Under the pieces are notes generated by a model, which was given only the letters and a program-made list of their open reading frames with translations, did no database searches and was not told the DNA's origin. From the NCBI RefSeq assembly GCF_031624395.1, contig NZ_JAMQON010000005.1, forward strand, positions 186,001 through 250,000: a DNA stretch of 64,000 nucleotides, given 5' to 3'. Made by a program: the position numbers and the translations under genes. This DNA is from Halomicroarcula saliterrae (GTDB taxonomy: Archaea > Halobacteriota > Halobacteria > Halobacteriales > Haloarculaceae). Of this stretch, positions 34,602 to 42,009 are shown piece by piece (the stretch's first letter is position 1; every line of letters starts with the position of its first letter).

Positions 34602-34952
34602 TTAGCTCCCCCGGTATGTCGTGTATCCGCCCGGCGACAGCAAGAGCGGTACGTGGTAGTGTTCCTCCGGGTCGTCGATGCGAAACCGGACCGGGACTGT
34701 TTCGAGAAAGCTCGACTCGGCCGACTGCTCCCTGTAGTACGCGCCCACGTCGAACAGCAACTGGTAGGTTCCCGCCGCCATCTGTTCGGGCGTCAACAAC
34801 GGCTCGTCGAGCCTGCCGTCTTCGTTCGTCGTCCCGCTGGTCACCGTCTCCATATCGCCCGACTCGTCCAGTCGCTGGAGTGTCACCTCCACGCCGGGCG
34901 CCGGCCCTTCACTGCCCGTATCGAGGACGTGTGTCGTGAGCCCGGCGCTCAT
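34602..34952 (-). CDS. uraH: 5-hydroxyisourate hydrolase
   Basis: The 116-residue transthyretin-like enzyme has an N-terminal THVLDT (H8), a central DGR (R47), HYHVP (H98, H100) and the C-terminal YRGS tetrapeptide, which are the active-site residues of the family. It converts 5-hydroxyisourate, the uricase product, to OHCU. ATG 34952 overlaps the uricase TGA by 4 nt, so uricase and uraH are one operon. Confidence 0.95.
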   Translation of the reverse strand: MSAGLTTHVLDTGSEGPAPGVEVTLQRLDESGDMETVTSGTTNEDGRLDEPLLTPEQMAAGTYQLLFDVGAYYREQSAESSFLETVPVRFRIDDPEEHYHVPLLLSPGGYTTYRGS

Positions 34953-35911
34953 TCGGTCTCCGCCTCCAGATCGTCGCGGTCCATGGAGAACTGCTGGAAG
35001 CCGGTCGGGACGTCCGGCTCGCGCAGCACCTTGGCGTCACCCTCCAGGTCGTCCCGGACGCCGATCCACGTCCGGTTGTTGGCCTCGAAGCCGACCGTTT
35101 CGAGTTGCGGGAAGCGTTCGAGCACCCGGAGCCCGACCTGGTAGATGAGGTCCTGTATCGAGTTGACGTCGAGTTCGTCGAACACGACCTGTGCGATATC
35201 ACGCACCTGTTCCGCGGGCACGTACTGGTCCGACTCCGGGGCGAGCGCGGCTCCGGCGTCGGCGTAGCTCCAGAAGATATCCATCGCCACATACAGCGTC
35301 CGGTTTTCCCGTTCGGGGAGCGTCGTGTACTCGTCTTGCACGAAGCCAGTGAAGGAGTTGTCTTTGACCTTGACGAGTTCGATGTCCGTCACCCCGCTGC
35401 GCTGGTCTTCGAGTACCGGGCCGTCTTCGCCGCTGTCGAGAACGAGTTCTCCGTAGGCTGACTCACCGTCCGCGACGCCGAAAACGAGCTCGCTCTCGTC
35501 GAAGCCGTCCTCGTCGGGGACTAGCCGCTCCTCGAAAGGGATTTCTGTAGCCGATATCTCGACCGATTCCATCTGCTCGTACGTCTCCAGCAGGGCTGTG
35601 CCGACGTGTTCGAGGAACCCCTCGAGCGTCGCGCCCTCGTACTCGCCCACGTGGTGGTGGACGAAGTTCTTCATCGAGTCAGTCGCGACCACCATGCTGT
35701 TGTCGCCCTCGCTGAACGACGGAAGGAAGGCCTCACCTTCGACCCGGACACGGACGTCCATCCCGAAGAGGGTGTTCGGCCGTCCGTCGAAGGACGACTC
35801 CGGAATCGTCTCGATGCCCTCCAGCGGGGTCGCGTACGTGCGATAGACTCTGATTTTCTCCTTCCCGTAGTTCATCGTCCGACCCTCGTCGCTCTGTGAA
35901 TCGCGGGTCAT
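34949..35911 (-). CDS. pucL: Urate oxidase (uricase)
   Basis: The 320-residue protein has two T-fold halves. It contains YGKEKIRVYR at the start, MVVATDSMKNFVHHH, the KVKDNSFTGFVQDEYTTLPE segment and, near the end, NRTWIGVRDD. These are the uricase catalytic and urate-binding segments. It oxidises urate with O2 to 5-hydroxyisourate without a cofactor. ATG 35911 is used; ATG 35875 (MNYGKEK) would remove 12 poorly conserved residues. It is translationally coupled to uraH and separated by 200 nt from uraD, which is on the same strand. Confidence 0.94.
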   Translation of the reverse strand: MTRDSQSDEGRTMNYGKEKIRVYRTYATPLEGIETIPESSFDGRPNTLFGMDVRVRVEGEAFLPSFSEGDNSMVVATDSMKNFVHHHVGEYEGATLEGFLEHVGTALLETYEQMESVEISATEIPFEERLVPDEDGFDESELVFGVADGESAYGELVLDSGEDGPVLEDQRSGVTDIELVKVKDNSFTGFVQDEYTTLPERENRTLYVAMDIFWSYADAGAALAPESDQYVPAEQVRDIAQVVFDELDVNSIQDLIYQVGLRVLERFPQLETVGFEANNRTWIGVRDDLEGDAKVLREPDVPTGFQQFSMDRDDLEAETE

Positions 35912-36111
35912 CGGTCAGTGCCGCTCCATCCGAGTGACGGTGTCTGCAGTCACGTTTCGGTTCGACATATTTGCGATTGGTAGCACACGATTTGTCATCG
36001 TCTATCGCTAATTCCTGTGTCCTTGTACAAGTATCTTTGTTTACAGCCACATATATCCAATACTAGCGTTAGAATCTGTCCCACGGGGATGCGAGGAGAA
36101 AACCCGCGAGT

Positions 36112-36630
36112 TCAGTCGCGCGTCACCGACGAGTCGACGATGTCATCCAGACGCAGTCGAGCGATTTTGTGAACCTCCGAGAGAGCGGTTTCGAACTCCT
36201 CCTGCTCCGATTGCTCGACCCGCTGTTCCATCGCCGCTCTGATCGCTTCCGGTGACTCGTTTTTGACCGCCATGATGAACGGGAAGCCAAAACGGTCCCG
36301 GTACAGGTCGTTCAGCCGCTGGAACTCCTCGTACAGTTCGGGACGCAACTGGTCGAGGCCGGCCGAGGACTGTTCGGCCGCAGACGCGTCCGTCATCTCG
36401 GTCTGCTCACCGAGGTCGGGATGAGCGCGCAGTAGCTCCAGCCGGCGCTCGTGCGATGCGTCCCGGACCACCGCTTCGAGCGCTGTCGCGACATCGGTGA
36501 CGGACTCGAAAGGCTGGTCCGCGTACGCGCCTCGGGCGACCCAGGGTGACTCTTCGTACACGCCACCGAGGACAGCTACGAAGCGGTCCCTATCCAATTC
36601 GTTGAGTTCGGCTATGTTCGTGTCTGGCAT
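36112..36630 (-). CDS. uraD: OHCU decarboxylase
   Basis: The 172-residue helical protein has the family motifs ESPWVA (near residue 28), ELLRAHPDLG (near 70) with the catalytic histidine, and FGFPFIMAVKN (near 120). It decarboxylates 2-oxo-4-hydroxy-4-carboxy-5-ureidoimidazoline to S-allantoin, the last step after uricase and UraH. It is on the same strand as the uricase operon and first in the set. The divergent purine permease gene starts 172 nt away, so the two may share a regulatory region. Confidence 0.93.
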   Translation of the reverse strand: MPDTNIAELNELDRDRFVAVLGGVYEESPWVARGAYADQPFESVTDVATALEAVVRDASHERRLELLRAHPDLGEQTEMTDASAAEQSSAGLDQLRPELYEEFQRLNDLYRDRFGFPFIMAVKNESPEAIRAAMEQRVEQSEQEEFETALSEVHKIARLRLDDIVDSSVTRD

Positions 36631-36801
36631 ATGTTGACCGGCTTCCCATTGACGGAGTATCTATCTCTGGTATACAAATGTTTTGGAATATAGCTCAGAA
36701 ATCAAAATCACTACTCAGAATCGGAATCAAGTGAAACACCTAGCGTAATATAAGGGTGGTAATGGAGAACACTCAAATCTCTCATCTCGGAAACGGCAGG
36801 C

Positions 36802-38217
36802 ATGAGTGGTCCAGCAGCCACCGATAGCGACTCCGTCGTACTGTATGGTATCGAAGACAAACCGCCCCTCGGGAAAGCGATACCGCTTGGCATCCAGCAC
36901 GTGCTGACGATGTTCCTCGGGAACGTCGCGCCACCGCTCATCCTCGCCGGCGCAATCGGGACAGTGACGGGTGAGACGACGTTCCTCGTGCAGATGGCTC
37001 TCATTGTCGCCGGCGTCGCGACGATCGTCCAGGCCTTTCCAATCGGCCCGGTCGGCGCCCGGCTCCCCGTCGTGATGGGCACCAGTTTCGCGTTTCTCGG
37101 CCCGCTCATCGCCATCGGCAACGAGTTCGGTATCGCCGCAGTGTTCGGCGCGGCGCTGGTCGCCGCCCCCGTCGAGGTGGCGATGGGGCTCTCGCTCGAC
37201 CGGTTCAGGAACTACTTCCCGCCGCTGGTCACTGGCATCGTGGTGATGCTCATCGGGCTCACGTTGATTCCGACCGGCATGAACTACGCGGCCGGAGCCT
37301 CCGCCGGTCCGTCGGCCGAGGGGTACGGCTCGTTCGCTAATCTCGGGCTCGCGGGACTGGTGCTGATTATCACTGTCGGACTCAATCAGTTCTTCGACGG
37401 CTTCCTCCGGGTCATCAGCGTCTTCGCCGGCATCGTCGTCGGCTACGTCGCGGCACTCGCCATGGGGATGGTCGACCTCTCGGCCGTCGCGGCCGCCGGC
37501 TGGATCACGGTCCCGACGCCCCTGAAGTACGGCCTTACCTTCGAGCCCAGCGCGATACTCACTGTCGCGTTCCTCTACCTCATCACGGGCATAGAGACCA
37601 TCGGTGATATCTCCGGCACGGTCTCGGCCACCGGACGAGACGCCGACGAAAAGGAACTGCGCGGCGGGCTTATCGCCGACGGCGTGATGAGCGCCTTCGC
37701 TGCGATCTTCAACGCGATGCCGAACACGTCGTACTCCCAGAACGTCGGCCTCGTCAACTTCACCGGCGTCGCGAGCCGATACGTCGTCGGCATCGGGGGT
37801 GTGGTGTTGCTCGTTCTCGGGTTCGTTCCGAAAGTCGGGGCGATAGTTTCGGCGATGCCGGATGCCGTCCTCGGCGGCGGCGCGCTGATTCTGTTCGCGA
37901 TGATCTTCGCCTCGGGTGCCCGTCTCATCGCCCAGAACGTCACGTTGAATCACCGCAACTCTACGATTCTGGCGCTCTCGATGGCGCTCGGGCTGGGCGT
38001 GGCGTTCCGACCGGAGGTCCTCCAGCAGTTCCCGACCGAAGTGCAGACGCTGTTCGGGTCCGCGCTGGTGACGGGCGGGCTGTCGGCACTTGTGCTCAAT
38101 GTCGTCATCCCCGGCGGCGGTGTCGGTACGGGACCGACCGCACACACGGACGGACTGGACCCTGATTCAGCGGCTAATATCGGGCCCGACGCGTCCGGAA
38201 CGGTGGATGACGACTGA
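36802..38217 (+). CDS. NCS2 family purine (xanthine/urate/uracil) permease
   Basis: The 471-residue membrane protein has about 14 hydrophobic segments. It carries NCS2 hallmarks: a first segment PLGIQHVLTMFLGNVAPPL, LPVVMGTSFAFLGPLI near residue 95 and a later SYSQNVGLVNFTGVASRYV. Members move xanthine, urate or uracil with H+ or Na+. Its position between uraD and two purine deaminase-like genes argues for xanthine or urate. ATG 36802 follows a TATA-like AATATAAGG near 36745-36753. The acidic tail (about 25 residues) is cytosolic. Confidence 0.92.
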   Translation: MSGPAATDSDSVVLYGIEDKPPLGKAIPLGIQHVLTMFLGNVAPPLILAGAIGTVTGETTFLVQMALIVAGVATIVQAFPIGPVGARLPVVMGTSFAFLGPLIAIGNEFGIAAVFGAALVAAPVEVAMGLSLDRFRNYFPPLVTGIVVMLIGLTLIPTGMNYAAGASAGPSAEGYGSFANLGLAGLVLIITVGLNQFFDGFLRVISVFAGIVVGYVAALAMGMVDLSAVAAAGWITVPTPLKYGLTFEPSAILTVAFLYLITGIETIGDISGTVSATGRDADEKELRGGLIADGVMSAFAAIFNAMPNTSYSQNVGLVNFTGVASRYVVGIGGVVLLVLGFVPKVGAIVSAMPDAVLGGGALILFAMIFASGARLIAQNVTLNHRNSTILALSMALGLGVAFRPEVLQQFPTEVQTLFGSALVTGGLSALVLNVVIPGGGVGTGPTAHTDGLDPDSAANIGPDASGTVDDD

Positions 38218-38262
38218 GAGCCAGCAACCCACGGTAACGTCCTGCACGCGAGGTCGCTCGTC

Positions 38263-38532
38263 GTGGTAACTCTCGGTACGCTCATCAAAGGGGGGACTGT
38301 CGTTACCGGGGATGCGATGTTCGACGCGGCGGTCGGTATCAGTGATGGCACTATCGCGGGTATCGGGATGCCGGAGGCGCTTCCGCGGGCAGAGAGGTTC
38401 GGCCCGCCGGCCAAAGGCCGAATCGAACCCGGCGTCACCGACCTCGTCGTGTTCGACCCGGCGGCGACGTACACCATCTCGGCCGGTCGGAACTACCCGA
38501 ACGCCGGCGAGATTCCGGACTGGAGCGCGTGA
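38263..38532 (+). pseudogene. Internally deleted cyclic amidohydrolase (dihydropyrimidinase/allantoinase type)
   Basis: The 89-codon frame (GTG start) fuses the first beta-sandwich strands of a cyclic amidohydrolase (LIKGGTVVTGDAMFDAAVGI, SDGTIAGIGMPEAL) directly to the C-terminal sandwich (KGRIEPGVTDLVVFDPAATY). The whole catalytic TIM barrel of about 350 residues, including HxH, the carboxylated lysine and the metal Asp, is missing. This is an in-frame deletion product, not a functional enzyme. It sits between the NCS2 permease and a purine deaminase in the uricase island. The lost gene may have been an allantoinase or a dihydropyrimidinase. Confidence 0.75.
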
Positions 38533-38550
38533 GAGTGGTTCCACAAAAGT

Positions 38551-38560
38551 TTTTTATACT
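38551..38560 (+). promoter_or_regulatory. TATA-like box of the deaminase gene
   Basis: TTTTTATACT is centred 26 nt before ATG 38582, exact leaderless spacing. It shows that the deaminase has its own promoter and that ORF extensions running back into the remnant upstream are not real. Confidence 0.6.
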
Positions 38561-38581
38561 ATACAAGATTACATCGGTTGG

Positions 38582-39916
38582 ATGATATTATCTGGCACAG
38601 TACTGGCAGATTCCAGTACGATTATCGAGGATGGTGCCGTTGTCGTTACCGATTCCGAAATTGTTGCTGTCGGAGAGCGTGACGCGGTCGTCCCGGAGTT
38701 TCCGGCCCTCGACGAGCAGCGCTACGACGTGCTCATGCCCGGGCTGGTGGGGAGTCACATTCACTCCGTGCAGAGTCTCGGACGAGGGATGTCGGATGAC
38801 CGGGAGCTGCTCGACTGGCTGTTCGACTACATCCTGCCGATGGAGGCGACACTGAGCGCGGACGAGATGGAGGTGGCCGCCCGGCTGGGGTATCTGGAAC
38901 TGATCGAGACGGGGACGACCACGGCCATCGACCACCTCTCGGTGTCCCACGCCGAACGGGCCTTCGAAGCGGCCGGCGACATGGGTATCCGCGGCCTGCT
39001 CGGCAAAGTGCTGATGGACCGTCGGTCGCCAGTCGGGTTGCTCGAAGAGACGGAGGCGGCCCTCGCGGAGTCGGAGGCGTTGATTCGGGAGTATCACGGC
39101 GCCTTCGACGATCGGATTCGCTACGCGGTCACCCCTCGGTTCGCGGTCACGTGCAGTGAGGCGTGTCTCCGCGGCGCCCGGGAGCTCGCCGACGCCTACG
39201 ACGGCGTGCGAATCCACACACACGCCAGCGAGAACCACGACGAAATCGAGACCGTCAGAGCCGACACCGGCAAGCGGAACATCCACTGGCTCCACGAAGT
39301 CGGACTCACGGGTGAGGACGTGGTGCTGGCCCACTGTGTGTGGACCGACGAGTCTGAACGCGAACTGCTGGCCGAGACCGGCACGCACGTCACGCACTGT
39401 CCGTCCTCGAACATGAAACTCGCCAGCGGTATCGCCCCAGTCGTGGACTATCTCGACCGCGACATCAACGTCGCGCTCGGCAACGACGGACCGCCGTGTA
39501 ACAACACGCTCGACCCGTTCACGGAGATGAAACAGGCGAGCACCCTGCAGAAGGTCGACCAGCTCGACCCGACGGCGGCGCCCGTCGAGACGATTTTCGA
39601 GATGGCGACGATAAACGGCGCCGAGGCCGCGGGCTTTGACCGTCTCGGCAAGCTCAAGCCCGGCTGGCGGGCCGATATCGTCGGGCTCTCGACGGACACG
39701 ACGCGCGCGACGCCGCTCCACGACATCCTGTCGTACGTCGTGTTCGCGGCCCGCGGCGAGGACGTGCAGTTCACGATGGTCGACGGCTCGGTCCTCATGG
39801 AACAGGGCGAGGTGGTCGTAGCCGATGCCGACGATATCAGGGCGGCGGCTCACGAGGTGGCAGCGTCGCTGGACCTGTCGGACGCGCGGATCCAGGCCCG
39901 GAAACAGAAACCCTGA
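38582..39916 (+). CDS. Amidohydrolase-superfamily deaminase (guanine/8-oxoguanine deaminase-like)
   Basis: The 444-residue member of the chlorohydrolase/deaminase branch has GSHIHSVQ (HxH, near residue 57), HTHASENHDE (metal His), AHCVWTDESE (His) and GNDGPPCNN (metal Asp). C-terminal sandwich strands carry LKPGWRADIVGL. The mononuclear-site pattern without a carboxylated lysine suits deaminases of purines such as guanine or 8-oxoguanine. Next to a purine permease and the xanthine dehydrogenase genes, guanine to xanthine is the likely reaction (inference). ATG 38582 is fixed by the TATA-like box. Confidence 0.85.
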   Translation: MILSGTVLADSSTIIEDGAVVVTDSEIVAVGERDAVVPEFPALDEQRYDVLMPGLVGSHIHSVQSLGRGMSDDRELLDWLFDYILPMEATLSADEMEVAARLGYLELIETGTTTAIDHLSVSHAERAFEAAGDMGIRGLLGKVLMDRRSPVGLLEETEAALAESEALIREYHGAFDDRIRYAVTPRFAVTCSEACLRGARELADAYDGVRIHTHASENHDEIETVRADTGKRNIHWLHEVGLTGEDVVLAHCVWTDESERELLAETGTHVTHCPSSNMKLASGIAPVVDYLDRDINVALGNDGPPCNNTLDPFTEMKQASTLQKVDQLDPTAAPVETIFEMATINGAEAAGFDRLGKLKPGWRADIVGLSTDTTRATPLHDILSYVVFAARGEDVQFTMVDGSVLMEQGEVVVADADDIRAAAHEVAASLDLSDARIQARKQKP

Positions 39917-39928
39917 CGGACCGCTCGG

Positions 39929-40843
39929 TTACAGTTCGGCGACTGCCGTCTCGACTATCTCCGCACACCGGTCCCAGTACTTCGGCGTGTGGCCGGCGTT
40001 GTGCGGCGTGATGTGACAGTTCTCCAGCTCCCACAGCGGGCTGTCGGCCGGCAGGGGCTCGGGCGCCGTCACGTCCAGCGCCGCCCCGCGGATCTTGTTG
40101 GTCCGTAGCGCGTCGACCAGCGCGTCGGTGTCGACGATCTCACCGCGCGCGACGTTGACAAGCGTCGCGTGCGTCGGCAGTAACAACAGCGCCTCCTCGT
40201 CGACGAGCTCGGCCGTCAGCTCGGTCAGCGGGCAGGCCAACACGAGATGGTCCGTCCGAGCCAGTGCGTCGTGGATGGCGTCGTCCTCGAACCCGATGAC
40301 CTCGTCGGCGGGGCCGCCCTTCGACGGGGTGTACCGGACACCGACCGTCGTCACATCGAAGGCGTTCAGTCGGTCGACGATGGTCCGGCCGATTGGTCCC
40401 TGCCCGACGACGGTCGCGGTCGAGCCTTTGAGTTCGCCCGCCTGGTAATGGTTCCACGAGGAGCGCTGCTCCTGTCGCCACCCCTGGTCGAGCCGACGGA
40501 CGAAGGTGAGGACGTTTCCGAGCACCTGCTCGGCGATGTTCGGCCCGTGGACACCCGACGCGTTCTCCACGGTAACGCCGTTGGCTTCGAGTGTCTCCAG
40601 CGGGAGGTGGCCGGTGCCAGCGAACGTACAGATGAACAGCGACAGCGAATCAGCGGACTCGACTTGCGCCTCGGAAATCTGGTAGCCGGTGGCGACAGTC
40701 GCCGTCTCCAGCAGTTCGGCTTTCTCCGCCGGGGTCCGTGCGAGCGCGATGTCGTATTCCGGGAGCGTCTCTCGCAGGGCCGCGGCGTAGTCGGCCGCGG
40801 AGAGGCCGTGGATCTTGTGATCCAGCACGACGATGTCCGTCAT
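39929..40843 (-). CDS. D-isomer specific 2-hydroxyacid dehydrogenase
   Basis: The 304-residue NAD(P)-dependent dehydrogenase has a catalytic-domain segment NASGVHGPNIAEQVLG, the nucleotide-binding VVGQGPIGRTIVDRL (GxGxxG, near residue 145), NVARGEIVDTDALVDAL (the catalytic Arg), the glutamate in DVTAPEPLP and the histidine in ITPHNAGHTP. It probably reduces a 2-ketoacid such as glyoxylate or an end-product of the ureide pathway. It converges with the deaminase gene 13 nt away, so it is a separate unit that points away from the molybdoenzyme operon's direction of entry. Confidence 0.88.
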   Translation of the reverse strand: MTDIVVLDHKIHGLSAADYAAALRETLPEYDIALARTPAEKAELLETATVATGYQISEAQVESADSLSLFICTFAGTGHLPLETLEANGVTVENASGVHGPNIAEQVLGNVLTFVRRLDQGWRQEQRSSWNHYQAGELKGSTATVVGQGPIGRTIVDRLNAFDVTTVGVRYTPSKGGPADEVIGFEDDAIHDALARTDHLVLACPLTELTAELVDEEALLLLPTHATLVNVARGEIVDTDALVDALRTNKIRGAALDVTAPEPLPADSPLWELENCHITPHNAGHTPKYWDRCAEIVETAVAEL

Positions 40844-41130
40844 CGCTGTGGCCCCACTGGCGGTCGGTCACTGCTCGGTTCGGTCCGGTCGATGGCTGAA
40901 GTGAGTTCGTACATAGCTGGTCTGTCTTCGAGTGCCCGACTCGCGCGGCTGGCCGACCGCCGTCGGGTCGACGGAGCTGTCGGTCTCACGGGCGGGGCCA
41001 ATCCTGCATCGCGGCAGTGGCATCGGGCCGTTACGACAGACCAGATTACGGATAGATATAAAAATAATTCGTTCTGCCCGCCCGTTCGGGGGCGGTATCC
41101 GCGATTTGTCTGACGAAAGTTACGCGATAG

Positions 41131-42006
41131 TCACGCGTCGGTGGCCGAGAAAAGTGATTTGTAAACGTACGACTCCAGAAGCGCCAGCCGATAGTCAGCT
41201 GACGCTTTCTTGTTGTCGAGCACGGCGTCAGCGTCGATGGCGTCTCCCGCGACAGACGCTGCTTCCTCGAGGGTGTCTGAATCGAGCGAGCGGCCGGTCA
41301 GTGCCTGTTCGGCGGCGGTGAGCCTGACAGCGCTCTCCTGGAGCCCGTTCACCGCGACGGTCGCAGCCCGGCACTCGCCCCGAGCGGCCCCGTCGAACGT
41401 CAGGTCTGTCGCGACGCCGACGATAGCGTTCCCGGACGCGGGCTCTTTTCGTTTCGCGTACCCGCCGCCCCGCTCGCCGTCGACGGTCGGCAGCTCGATG
41501 GCGGTGACAATCTCGGTGTCAGTGAGAGCCGTCCGACGGGCCCCGCGGACGAACTCCGCGATGGGTATCGACCGGCTCCCGTCGGAGCCCCGGACGTGAA
41601 TCTCACACCCTGCGGCCAGTAGCGCTCCCTCGTAGTCGTAGCCGGGGTGGGCTCGGGCGAGGTTGCCACCGACGGTCGCGAAGTTGTGGACCTGCCGACC
41701 GCCGGTGATATGAGCGACGGTCCGGGGCACGACGGGGACCGCCGCATCGAGAACCGATGATTCGAGCACCTCGCGATGGGTAGTGAGCGCACCGATTCTG
41801 ACCGCCCCGTCGCTTCGCTCGATTCCCCGGAGCCGGTCGAGCCGACCGATGTCGACGACCGTTTCGGGGGTCAGCTCCCGTTTTTTCAGTGCCGGAATGA
41901 GGCCGTGGCCGCCGGCCAACAGCGTCGCCTCGGGCTCGGTTGCGAGCAGTTCGACCGCGTGTTCGACGCTCTCCGCTCGGTGGTAGTCGAATTCGTCGGC
42001 GTGCAT
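41131..42006 (-). CDS. Xanthine dehydrogenase family FAD-binding (medium) subunit
   Basis: The 291-residue protein of the CoxM/XdhB type has the FAD-binding segments LLAGGHGLIPALKKREL (near residues 28-45) and TVGGNLARAHPGYDYEGALL (about 112-131), plus a C-terminal CO-dehydrogenase flavoprotein domain (GYAKRKEPASGNAIVGVA). It passes electrons from the iron-sulfur subunit to NAD+ or another acceptor. It starts 3 nt after the stop of the molybdopterin subunit and is the third gene of that operon. Confidence 0.92.
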   Translation of the reverse strand: MHADEFDYHRAESVEHAVELLATEPEATLLAGGHGLIPALKKRELTPETVVDIGRLDRLRGIERSDGAVRIGALTTHREVLESSVLDAAVPVVPRTVAHITGGRQVHNFATVGGNLARAHPGYDYEGALLAAGCEIHVRGSDGSRSIPIAEFVRGARRTALTDTEIVTAIELPTVDGERGGGYAKRKEPASGNAIVGVATDLTFDGAARGECRAATVAVNGLQESAVRLTAAEQALTGRSLDSDTLEEAASVAGDAIDADAVLDNKKASADYRLALLESYVYKSLFSATDA

Positions 42007-42009
42007 GGG

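Noticed and set aside
38312-38581. 90-residue N-terminal extension of the guanine-deaminase-like protein
   Set aside because: A TATA-like box 26 nt before ATG 38582 and the family start argue against it; the extension is another frame of the amidohydrolase remnant.
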